Positions 20,480-31,795 of a DNA stretch of 37,124 nt are shown here, one piece after another. The stretch spans positions 5,215 to 42,338 of the forward strand of contig JAIPMN010000641.1 in the NCBI GenBank assembly GCA_020650975.1, read 5' to 3'. Source of the DNA: Apostichopus californicus (lineage: Eukaryota; Echinodermata; Holothuroidea; Aspidochirotida; Stichopodidae). Numbering within the stretch: position 1 is the first letter of the stretch; each line of letters opens with the position of its first letter. The translations under genes were made by a program, and so were the position numbers. The notes under the pieces are model-generated. The model worked only from the letters and a program-made list of their open reading frames with translations. It made no database searches and was not told where the DNA came from.

Positions 20480-20657
20480 ATGGCTAGTAAAGTGATACGG
20501 CGCAGCAAGTCAGATCCCAATCACATCTTTAGGAGGAAACATATCGCGTACGTGGATGGAAAACTCTTCATTAAGAAAGGATGTGAAGACGACGAGGAGG
20601 AACTCCTGGGGAGAAGAGAGGATCATGGGAGATTTAGAAAGAGGAAACCCGCAGAGG
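20480..20657 (+). CDS. Gene B first coding exon (MASKVIRRSKSDPNHIF...)
   Basis: The ATG at 20480 is preceded by in-frame stops (TGA 20438, TAA 20450), so it is a natural start. The exon codes 59 residues plus one base and ends GAGG|GTATGT, a strong donor, phase 1. The protein is highly charged: a basic start (KVIRRSKSDP), FRRKHIAYVDGKLFIKKG, an acidic run (CEDDEEELLG) and a basic tail (RFRKRKPAE). No signal peptide or membrane segment is visible; a nuclear or nucleic-acid-binding protein is plausible but unproven. Joined to 33829-33888 and 34973-35031 it makes a complete 98-residue protein. I do not recognise the family. Confidence 0.55.
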
Positions 20658-20807
20658 GTATGTAGACATGTCTAATGTTTCGGAAATAATTAATGTCATG
20701 AAATACGGATATTCACCCTGTATTACAGGCTATCATCAAGTCGATGAAATTAACCTGTCTAGTTGGTTGATTTAATTGTGATTCATCCATCCATTTGAAA
20801 GGATTTT

Positions 20808-21152
20808 ATGAGTGAACCAAGAAGTCCGTTTTGTGTGAATTTAGGAACTGAACAGGTAAATTTTATGATCCGATTATCTATTAACCGATTTAGTGTGGAA
20901 GTTGAATACCACATGGCACCTGATTTGTCACCAGAAGCTTTGAATACTCTGGCTCTTATCTCTGAAACAAGTATCCAGATCACATTTGAACATGCTCTAA
21001 ACTTTCTACATTCAAAAGTCTACTTAAGACCCATCTTTTCATTTGTTCTTTTGCAAACTAATTTGTTTTTTGTAAAGCGCCTTGAGCAGTGACTTTTGTC
21101 TACTGATTTGGCGCTATATAAGTCTCATTAATTATTATCATTATTATCATTT
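20808..21152 (+). mobile_element. Retroposon remnant with SINE/LINE-type 3' tail
   Basis: The tail GTAAAGCGCCTTGAGCAGTG...TTTGGCGCTATATAAGT...(ATT)n at 21073-21150 is the typical 3' end of tRNA-derived SINEs and their partner LINEs; a similar tail ends the SINE at 31475. The upstream open stretch includes TCTACTTAAGACCCATCTTTTC, like the end of a LINE ORF2, but is too decayed to call. The left limit is uncertain. Confidence 0.45.
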
Positions 21153-24100
21153 GTGACATCATGACATCATAAAATAATAAACTATTATTCAAAACCAGAT
21201 GTAAGCATTATGCAAATTAAGGCCTACAAAACCAAGGGTGAAACTTTTGCAGTACTTCATTGCTTCAATACTTACTCCATAAAATCTGTAAACCCTTTTA
21301 TTTTTTGGGTAACCTTTAAAGCAGGCATGAGATCTGCATTTCTTCTGTCAGCAATCTTTAGTTAAGAGCGTAGTATTTCCCGCAGGACAAAGTTGCTTCG
21401 GAAAGGCTTTGTTCAGTTAGCTATCGCAACTTCCCCGAGCTAGTATCTCGTCATTAAATTTATAATTAATAGTGAGTGATCCACTTTGGAGCATTTCTTT
21501 TGTTGGTTTGGTTTTGCAGTGGCTATTTTTTTCTTTTACCAAAACTTGGAAAATGTGATGGACACCATAGATTCTAGACTGCCATTTGAAGTGTTTCATC
21601 GATATCAGGGCTCGTAATTGGGGCTATTTACTGGCTAAATGTCAGACAATTTCACTGTTTTCTGCCAGTGCAACATTAATGTTGCTACTGCATTAATTTA
21701 AGTGGGAATTTGATTTTAGCCAGTAGATATTTGTTTATGCACTGGCATTTGTTTTGCAAGTGGCTAAACTTTTGAAATCCTAGGCCTGCATGTATTCAGC
21801 AGTAGGTCAACATATGAACATTATGTGTCAACGGACATCAAACAAGATAAAAAAAACAGCATTGAAATGTGTAAACTTACAACATCATAAGTAACATCAT
21901 AAGTAGTAATATGCACTAATTATCAAGATGAAACCTGCTTAACTTCCCTTTATGATTTTCTTGAGCTATATATATTACTATGTAACAGAGGATATGACTG
22001 TACAGAGCCACAAAGGGTGGGTTTGATAGTCTGACAAGCGATTGAGACATATCAGACCACAGAAAATAACCCTAACATATTGTCCCTATAACTGAAAAAA
22101 CACTTTTTCAAAATTTCTGTAGGACGCTCAGTATCTTGTCTTTTCTTATGCAAATGAGCGGCCTACTTAGGAAATATAAAATTGTGTTTTGCAACATACT
22201 TTCTTTAACAGTGAGTTAGATTTAAACTCCCATTAAGAAAACTTGGAAAGTTTTTCCCCTGTTCTGATTGACAGATGTAGGCTACACTTTATTATGAATC
22301 CACAATGTTATATATTCTCCAGTTTGTCTATTAAATTAAGGCAGTAATTTAATGATAGCAATTAATACAAGCTGGATGATAAAATTAGGAAATGAAAAGT
22401 GCATGTACCTATACGACATAAGAAGGCCTATTGATTTCACTCTGTGCCTCCTATTACTTATATGTGTCATAACTACTTGGGGCCAGTGTGGGATACCATT
22501 TTAGGACACAACCCAGTGTCATTGACTGCAGAAATATCATACTCAGCAAAATGATTTTAGGTACATAAATATGTATCATATATTTTCGGAGGGAAAAGCT
22601 AATATTTTAGAGTGTAAATCTCTGCATCCAGGGTTAGGCACTTAACCTCCCCTGCCCCCCCTCCCCCCCACCAGACTTCAAAGTGGCACCACACATGTGA
22701 AACTCTACTTCTTGCTCCCATTCACAATTATTAGACCTTTTTCAGACACAACCCTGACATAAAGTGAGGGGAAAAGCAGGGAATATTTTAGTGGTCAAAT
22801 TTTTTGCGGTAGTTTTGAATGCTCAGAGCTTTGTCTCATTTAATATACAGTTATGGTTCTGTGTACAAAGACTCCTATATATATACATCTTTGGACTTGT
22901 ATAATAACAATTTCACCATTTTGTATAGCATTTGCGATGTAATACCGGATAAATTATTCCCAGGGAGGTGGAGGGGGGGGGGGGTGGAATGGGAAAGGGG
23001 TGTCTGATGCTTATTATGAACCAGTGAGCTAATTTTAAATTCGATGAGAAAATGTCAATGGAAATTAAGCTTGATGATAAAACTGTTTTTGGGTTGGCAT
23101 GGAGACGGTAGGGGGTGTGAGAGATGCATGGGCTGGGTAATTATGTGGGAACATTTTGCCCCTATATTGTTGATAGTGTCAAGTATTGCTAGTACAATTC
23201 AGTTCTCATCCATGGAGGCAGATGACTTTTGCAGCCAATGTGTAATTGTGTTACATTGAAATCGATACTTTTCATGTGACATCATTGCTGTCATAATGCA
23301 GCATTATAGGTTTAAAATTTATCACCTGTAGGGTTTGTCTCAGTTTTCATCAACTATATACCACAAAGTTGTATATGTGAATCATGAACGGAAAGCTTCC
23401 TGAGAAAGTATAAGAACCGTTCTGTAGAGCCAAAAAAAAAATCCGGGTGTTTTCCTCCTGAAACAGCTTTTTGATTTTAATCGGTACTAATTTTTCCCAA
23501 CCTGACGTAGTAAACCAAACTAAGATTGCAATTTAAATCACGTCCAATCACAACCTCAGATGTTTCCACAAAATTTGGATAATTGATTGACTAAATTTGG
23601 TTTGGTCCTCTACATTTTATCAGAAGAACATTTTTTCATAATATTAGCATATTGGAATAATTTGGACAGCAAAACTACAGTAACTTTTGAAACATTCAAG
23701 TCACTTTAATCTTTCGTTAAGTTAGGGTAATGCAGGTGTTATTTGATTTTACTCAAACCTTGAAACACTGTGACTTGGGATGACATGGATAGGCTGTTGT
23801 TGAGTAATGTAAATGCTGAACATTGTCCTGGTATCTGAGTAAACTTTGAAAACAATACCATCAGCAAATATATTAGACTGAAAGTGCTCCACCAACTTCC
23901 AAACAGCCTTCTAATAAACTGTTCACCTTTTCAGAAAATGGAACATCCTTAAAACTGTGTGGGATGTTATGAGCACTTTCCTTCACATTATTTTAGCTCA
24001 TATATTGACTACCATTTTTTACCAGGTTTAAAAATATTCTGCTTAAATATTTGGACTAAAATTTACAATTGTGGGGTGGGATAATTGAAAAATATGTTTT

Positions 24101-25226
24101 TACCCTCAGTAGAAAATAGAGGACGCCTTACTTGTCTGACCAATCAGTGCTTTGCTTACATTGCTGTGCAAATTTGTGAGACTCTAAGAAGTGTGTTGTG
24201 ATCTAGTCGGAAGAGTTTAATGGTTTCTCAATGAATTCTACCCTTTTGGTAGTATTTGTGTATGTATGGAAAGATGAAACTTCTCCAGGCTGCGTAATGT
24301 GTTTTGAGATTGTCATCCATGACTGCTGTGGAACTTCTCAAATCTGTTTGGCTTAAAGCTCTCTTGACTGGAGTTATTCTTGATGTTGGAATCAAGACTT
24401 GGCAAATGTGACTTCATGGGGAGGAGAGAGATGATTCACACTAAATCACAATGCTGTGGAGAAAAAACAGAGAACAAAATTAGCTCAAGAACAAGAAAAG
24501 GAATATAGCCCCATTAGGGTTAGGGTTGGTCTCCAGCAGCCCTGAGGGCTTAATTTGTGGTTGGAGGATAAGTTACCATGGAGTGAAATTAATGCCAGTC
24601 TTGCAAGGCTAAATTTTACTGATATAACAGTCCTCCTATGTTTGGTATGCTGACACCTGGCCACACCACCATGTCACTATTCTGGCATGAATGAGGGATT
24701 TACCTAATTTCCATCGAGGATATAAAGAACACCATGTTACCAAAGCCAGAGATATACTGTTAAAAACTACTGGACTAGTGGAATTAGTGTTCTCTCATTT
24801 AGTAAACAGATGATTACAACTGTCCTTTCAAAAGACAACAAACTGGTAAGTTAGGTTTGAAGACTTGTTTTTAATTTTATCTTTGGTGATAGTTTTCTAT
24901 GGATGCTGACTGTGTTTTAGTAGCACTGGCATACAGTAGTTACTGTTGTGTTACTGAATCTTTGCTGTGTGTTATGCTGAGAATGAGATGGGAGTTGTTT
25001 TGTATGCTGAACCTGATCTGGCATTATTTGTATTAACTAGAAATGGGATTTCAATCTGTTTAGGTGAACTTGATGAGATGTTTTTCTCTTCTTTTACTAC
25101 AAGTTGTGTAGGTATAATTTAGGCCTCTACTTCACTTGGTATAGGAGGGTCAAACCCCAGAGTCCTATATTACGGAGTGAAGTAAATTTTTCGCGAGGGA
25201 TAGATGCGGGCAGCTTTAATCAGTGT
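21153..25226. other. Gene B intron, mostly featureless
   Basis: Besides the inverted-repeat block at 21607 and G runs near 22971, frames are short and broken. TATAAAG at 24721-24727 precedes an ATG at 24810 and a GTAAGT donor at 24846 (MITTVLSKDNKL), but its phase 0 does not match gene B. Confidence 0.45.
21607..21787. repeat. Inverted-repeat block, possible MITE
   Basis: TATTTACTGGCTAAA (21625-21639) pairs with TTTAGCCAGTAGATA (21715-21729) with one mismatch, and TGCCAGTGC near 21663 with GCACTGGCA near 21739. The edges CAGGGCTCGTAATT and the complement of CAGGCCTAGGATTT look like hAT ends, but the flanks do not form a clear target duplication. Confidence 0.35.
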
Positions 25227-25314
25227 ATGAGCAAGAAAAGGTTGGGGACAGATCAAGTATCTTATTCTTCGTTTGTTCCATTTCTTCATCCAGGGACATT
25301 TTATAGCAAGAAAG
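25227..25314 (+). CDS. Possible alternative first exon of gene B
   Basis: The ATG at 25227 opens MSKKRLGTDQVSYSSFVPF followed by LHPGTFYSKK, then one base and GTATTC. The exit phase (1) is the same as that of the 20480 exon, so it can splice to 33829. The open frame extends upstream without a stop to about 25104, where an earlier ATG exists, so the start is uncertain. It lies 50 bases before a TTAA-flanked MITE. The donor is weak; transcript evidence is lacking. Confidence 0.3.
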
Positions 25315-25364
25315 GTATTCATGGTTTCTCAAATTAATTTAGAACAACACTTTACACCCCTTAA

Positions 25365-25978
25365 AGCAGCATTTTGCGTCGTTTTCTATGATTTTTCTCA
25401 ACCTCACTGACTCCACTATGCCATAACGACACACATAACTAGCTTATCTATTTAAATCTTACTTCAAATGGTGGCATAAATGTCGAAAAATTTGCAACTT
25501 TCAACTTTGTTTTTCTCCAAGATATTTTCCGTTGGGATCCCACCTCGCCCATAATATGAATATTTAAACACTACGAACGTCATTGACCAGTATGGTACGT
25601 AATACAACACCATGCGTGATTTGTGTACAGTCTATGTGACAGTTGTACCAGGGAGTTCCATAAAAACTCCCTGGTTGTACCAACGCAAAGTCTTGAATCT
25701 ATTTTTAGCAACGGCTCATAACTAAACCTGCATCTCTGATTGGTTGAATTCAAACTAGTGGGTTTGGGGAACTGTATGCGATTAATTTTAAGTGTGGAGA
25801 TTGTCGTGGACACTTTTCTCATTATCTGCGAATATCCTTAATTACTCGCCAATTAACGTTGTTGGCAGGGAAAATATTGGCTAATATCTTAGTTAGCTGT
25901 TTTGTGATTGATATATGTAAAAAACTCGATGGACATGTCAAAAAAGTAGAAAACGGCGACCAAACGCAAAATGCTGCT
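25365..25978. mobile_element. TTAA-flanked MITE, 614 bp
   Basis: Perfect 15-base terminal inverted repeat AGCAGCATTTTGCGT (25365-25379 and complement 25964-25978) with TTAA on both sides (25361-25364, 25979-25982), the signature of piggyBac-type insertion. No transposase is encoded. The ACCAGGGAGTT hairpin lies in its middle, and it is richer in CpG than its surroundings. Confidence 0.8.
25647..25675. repeat. Hairpin ACCAGGGAGTT / AACTCCCTGGT
   Basis: A perfect 11-base inverted repeat with a seven-base loop (CCATAAA) inside the 25365-25978 MITE; the same arm sequence as at 10251-10283. Confidence 0.7.
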
Positions 25979-26120
25979 TTAAATAATTAAGAGCTGTATT
26001 AAAATTAGTAAGAGTTTTTTTACACAATTATAGTCTTCAGGTATTTTGTCAAAGGATGACTTTATTACTAAATGAATGGAACTATCAAAATGAGGACATA
26101 TTAAGAGACTTTATTCAGGA

Positions 26121-26160
26121 GGTGGGGGGGGGGCTCAGGGGTGGGGGGGGGGGGGTGGGA
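26121..26160 (+). repeat. G-run cluster
   Basis: GGTGGGGGGGGG, CTCAGGGGTGGGGGGGG and continuing G runs. Similar runs occur at 4-17, 8388-8402, 22971-22984 and 31232-31259, and C runs at 910-920, 4037-4046, 10978-10988, 30699-30708 and 33733-33749. Confidence 0.9.
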
Positions 26161-28202
26161 TGTGTTATTAGGCAGGGGAACTTAATTATTGTAGAGATAA
26201 GTGTTGCTAGTGTTTTCAGCATTAATGATTGTGATGTCTGAATTTAAATTGTTGATAAAGCTTACATGTATTATAGGTTTAGAAGTTAGAGCAGGATTTT
26301 GTGTAATGAATCCCTGACCTTTCAGTCAATTTTAAGAGTTACAGAGGCATATTTGTTCTTCAGTTTCTCATGACATCAGTAACATTTAACTGTAAGACAA
26401 TGTAAACCATGCCTTTCATGCCCAAGTACAATTTTTGTCATCATTAATTGACTTTCCCAATTAACTGAGATGCAAGGAACTGATGTGTCTGGAGTTTGCT
26501 GTTGAGGGAAATGGCAAAATAGACTAAGAGTTGTGGACAGTTTTCTAAATGCTCTAACAAACCTCATGAATGTAACATGTAAACATTAAAATGAGTTTAA
26601 TCCATATTACTGTATTAGTAAATGATTAAGAAACTGGAATGATAATTAACCATGGGGAAGTGTCAAATGGAACATTCAGGATATTGAGCCATGTTGGTTA
26701 GTTTTCATAATTTATAAAACACAAAATATTCTCTTTTCAAATATTCTCCAACTTAACTAACAGCATCAGTGGGTATGTAACAAATAAGGAGACTTACCTT
26801 TGCTGACACTGTACATGAAATATGACAATATTGTCAGCTTCATGGTGTACAGGGCTTAGTTTTTGTTCAGTTTGTTCTCAATTTTCATGACTTATTCTTC
26901 TAGCCTATAGAGAGTATTATGTGAAATAAGATGACAGTTCATGATCGCTTGTACATGATCTTTCTTGAGTTTGTCTTCTACTAGTGTCGACCTATAAAAT
27001 CGATTTCTCTTCTTTCATTTCCTTCATTTATATATTTACAGCAAAGTGACAACTTTTACAGAATTTATCATAGACAAAACTCACAAAAGACCAGTGCTTA
27101 CATATGTACCAAAACAAAATAGCTAATATATGATGATAGGATTCAATTCAATCAATTTTGTTAATACCCAAGCAATGACTAATCTAATGCCAAAAGGATA
27201 TCAGACATTTGTCAACCGATTTGATGTTTCCTCATGATCATTTGATATTGGATTCTGTCAGAAATTCAATAAAAATAAAGCAAAAATTTGATCTTATCAC
27301 CGTGCTGTAACCCTGTTGTACAGCTTCTTTTCAACCAACGCTCTTCATGTATGTCTTGCTGTTCAGGCAACTTAAAAAGGTTTAATCCAGTATAAAGAGT
27401 TAAAGACTTCATGTTTGACCAGCACATGAGTGAGATTCCCTATTTCAAACAAACTGAAACTGTCCATCAAACAACTGCTCTGCCTTTCCTCTCTTAATCT
27501 TAATGGGTTGTTAATCTTAATCTTGTTTAACCTGTTCTGCTCAAAAATCAATGGAGGTCAATAAAAGCAATGTGATTGGTGTTTGTAACAAGGCAGTAAC
27601 AGCTTGGTACTCATTCAACATCTGAAAGTATTACCATGTATTGTGTGCTTTACAGATTAGCATCAATCCTCTCTACTTGGAGAGTATGAAGAATTTTAAC
27701 AATCTATATAGATCCAAAAAACATTTTATACCCTGTACTAGTGTACTTCCTTATAAGCTCTCCTACAAATATTGGTGGTTGGTACATATTTAATTTTTGG
27801 ATGAAGCAATATATTTTATCTTCAGTAATTCACTGTCATTTAAATATAGTTGATGAATGATGACATTCAATATAGTGGGTCTGTTCATTCATTTGTGAAA
27901 TTTCTCAGGGAAAATGTTGTGTTGTCTACTTGTCTAATTAATTAGTCAATTTAAGAAATGTGATGACCAGACAAATTTGCATAGAAACGTGCTAATCTGT
28001 TAATACAAATATGCAAAGAGGAATGTTCATTAAACATGTTAAGCACAAATCTCAATTTAGTAGCTCTGTGAATAATTAATAATCCAACTAACTGGACCAG
28101 TGGTAATATGCCACTACAGCTGGTCACAAACAGTCATTTTGAAAGAGCTCTCCCATAATTTGAATAATAACTTCCCTGTCTGTATTCCATTGTTGATTTA
28201 GT

Positions 28203-28261
28203 TCAATTCAACTCTATTCAATTCAGTTCAGTTCAATTCAATTCAATTCAATTCAATTCAT
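28203..28261 (+). repeat. (TTCAA)n microsatellite
   Basis: Pentanucleotide repeats TTCAATTCAATTCAATTCAA, degenerate at the left (CAACTCTATTCAATTCAGTT) and clean at the right. Confidence 0.85.
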
Positions 28262-31200
28262 TGACTGGTGCAGTACAAATAACATGGTGATAACATGTAT
28301 AGTTGTATACAGTATATATATGTAACAGAATTCATACTATGATAAGAAGTCCGAGCAAACAGACAAATACCTTTAAAACAAGTCTGAGAACGCAGCTACA
28401 TATCTTAGTCACTGACAAGCCTGACATGAAAGGAAACTAGTAAGTTTGAGAGAATATTATGCAAATCCTGGCTACATGTAGCCTTTAAGAGAATTCTTAA
28501 TTGTATTTTGTAATTAATGTATTCCAGAAGTTTATGTCCATGTTTTACTCAGCTCTGCTGTGGCTTTAACCTTAGGATATATGTAGAGCTCTTTTTGCAA
28601 CAATAATTAGCAGCAAATTGGCAAAAATTATCACATTCCTGACCGTCGTTGCTCCGTCTAGAATGAATATTCAGTAAACTTTCAGTACAGTTGTTCAAAT
28701 GAACTGTGCTCTTTGAACAGTGCACAAGAAAGATTGGACCATGCACTTAAAAATAAGTTTAAGTTGGACCAACTACTTTGAAATCAGTTTGACAAAGGGC
28801 TGGACTATACAAGATCATAATCCCTGAATTTCTAAAGCTACTTACAAGTTGCCTCGAGGTTGAGGGAGAGTGGGACTCCTCAACGGCCTTGGCCTTCGAT
28901 ATAGATGTTTACAAACTCTAATTCTGGAACACAGATGTGTAGTATGGTGCACAGATGTGGCGTTTTTAGCGGAAGCAATAACTACAGGCAGTGGCTTATT
29001 CCAGGTGGGGGCAAAGTGCTCCTCTGGTGTGCTCACCACTCATTTACCAGGCTCAAGTAGCATACATACACAAGGAATAATAGATATGGTTGGTTGATAT
29101 GACATGTTATATTGGATCAGTTTAACATGCTCACATCTCATCATCTAAGACATGATGAGGGATTATACCAATAATGAAGTACCTCGTAAACCATCACAGT
29201 CAGTATCAGTTTTACAGCATCAAAACTCTTATATTTATGACGACAATATATCTTGTAAAATTAAATTAACAACAGTCAAGTATGATTATGATACTGTTCC
29301 TGTTCACATACAGTATTATGCAAGGTATTATGTGGTCTAAAATTAAATGTCCCGCGCCCCTCCCCACCTACATTGGTATCACCACCAGAAGGTCAGTTTG
29401 TGTATGTATGCAATGTGGTCACTTATTTGAATTACATTACATTTCATTACAGTAGATAGCCGATAACATCTGCACTGTTTCAAACTTGATAATTCATCTG
29501 ATAATTTGGAGTTTTGGGTCAGTAGTAATGGGGATGTTAACTGGCGCTCCTAGGAACAGGAATGGTGTGGCCATGATATTCACCTGCCTTGTAACTAGGT
29601 TGGATACAACCTGTGTTCCTCCACAATCGTCACACCTGGGAACCTTTCTGATAATGAGCTTATGTAGGCTTCCAAACCTTGGGAAATACTAAACGAACTC
29701 AAAAATTCAGTTAGAAATGGCTGCCTATTTCCAGATTGCATGAAAAATATTCATACCTGTTAATACCAAGATATATAGCTACAGACTGCAGTTCAACTTG
29801 ATATTTATTAACCACAGCTTTTTTCTCATGTTCTTAATCGAATAAAGAATTACAGAAGAATTACAGAATTTATCGGTTTACCATTTCGTGGCTTTAGGAA
29901 CCTGGCATGAGTATCTGATGGATGGAACCCCTACAGTATGTAATATAATGTGTGGTTGGTTCATTGCAAACTCCAAACCACATGGCTTGTGTTAGCAAGT
30001 AAAATCACTACTTAGCAGGAAATAATGGTTTTGTAATCTCAGGAGGGGATGAAATTTTGATGAACAAGTGGTATGAATTATTGGAAAGGTAAACTTATTC
30101 AAGACACCAGACTTTTCACATGCTCCTAGGAGGTGATAGCCAACGCTATGATCTAATAGGCCCGGGGTAATTAAGGTTAAAAGACTGTTAGGATTATAGT
30201 GCTTGAGAATTGCAAAAATGATGAAAAAGTATGACAGGCGCATTTGGTTAATATGTTGGAATTGTTGCAGTCTAGGTTTAAAGTCATTTAAGTGACAGGA
30301 GCTTATCTAACATGGCATATGAGTTAGCACCTAATATTATAATTATGGTATGATCATTGGTGGTGCAGGTGGGCAGATAATTTTCTCTTTCTGTATTTGC
30401 TCAATTTTCTTGGGACCTACACGTTTTGCTGTGTATCTAGTGGTAGGGTATCTATGAGGATAGGACCACCCTTCAACCTGTTTTGTGACAATCACCTGCC
30501 GGGACATCATTTGAAAACCTACCTATCCTTCCCTAGTACCAAGAATCCAAGATCCCTATTGGTACGCACCATGTCACTCCCCTCCCTCTAATCGGTCATT
30601 GCTATATGCTACATCCCTTCCAAGATTCCTATTGCTATATGACAGTCCCCACACATCCATACTCCCATGGATGTATGCCAGTGCAGTCCTCCCCAAGACC
30701 CCCCCCCCCCATTGCACTGGTCCTGCAATATCCCATGGTTGGCCACTCTACATCCTTCCTAGAATTCAGTTGTTTTATGCTACTCCCACCAATGATCCAT
30801 ATCGCACTACGTATTTTGAAATCTGCTCAGATATATTTTTAATGTTTTGTTCCCTAAATGGTCTGTTCCTGATACCGTACTCTTCTGACCTGTTGTTTAC
30901 TAATTATGTATTTAACTGTGTACATCAATAGGTCTACTCGTTCTCATTTACAAGGACTTAATAACTTCATTTCCCTACGTCCATCCCATCAGTGAACTAG
31001 TTTTAGTTCATGGCCACAGTTTTGCAGTTGGAATGTGATTGGATTTTTCCCTGCTGAGATGCCCATAGGAAATTAGGTGAGATTGTTGATAAAAGTTTGA
31101 TTCGATTTAGAATTTTTAGAATTCAGTGGCTTAATTAGCTGCCGTACACTCAATAACCCCAGGGTAGAAACAAACTTTTGTAGTGAAATTGTTGCTTTTC

Positions 31201-31474
31201 ATGCTCAGTTCTCTCGAGGTTTGAATAAAGGAGGGGGGGGGGGAGAGGGGGAGGGGGGAGGCAAAACCAACTAAATAGTCAAAAGAATGGTACCAAACTT
31301 TAATACAAAAATCCTGTTTGCCATTTTGCACTCAGGCAGTAAGACTTCATCTGGCATTTGATATATAAGTTCTATTGAGTGTTCGACTGTTCTTTAAATG
31401 GTGAAGTTTTGGGTTATTTGCTATAGGTGAGCACTCTGTACTAGGTAGTATCTTCTATATGAAGCAACTGAGAG

Positions 31475-31795
31475 TGTGGTGGATAATTAGCTAAGGCGTC
31501 AGACTTGTGTTCAAAGGATTGCTGGTTCGATTTCTGCCAGTTCATTTCCCTGTGTCCTTGGGCAAGATGATTTATCTCACTTGCCTCTCTCCACCCAGAG
31601 GTTAAATGGGTACCTGTGAGGTAACTTGTCATTGGGTATAGGATATAACTGCAGCTGCCTGGATGGATTGTGTCTGTGACAGGTTGTCATTTACCATGGT
31701 TAATATAAAGTCTGTAAAGCTAATATGTCTGTAAAGCGCTTTGAGACCTATTGCTGTAAAGCGCTATATAATAGAACATTATTATTATTAGTATT
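31475..31795 (+). mobile_element. tRNA-derived SINE
   Basis: The head has a pol III box A-like TAGCTAAGGCG (31488-31498) and a box B-like GGTTCGATTTC (31524-31534). The body has the conserved-looking CCTTGGGCAAGATGATTTATC and CTTGCCTCTCTCCACCCAG. The tail has AAAGCGCTTTGAGACCTATT, AAAGCGCTATATAAT and an ATT repeat. It lies in the gene B intron on the same strand. Confidence 0.75.

Noticed and set aside
24721..24845. TATAAAG plus ATG plus GTAAGT as a third gene B start
   Set aside because: The donor leaves phase 0, which does not fit the 33829 exon, and there is no other partner.
28203..28261. Possible CRISPR-like or regulatory repeat array
   Set aside because: It is a simple TTCAA microsatellite without spacers.
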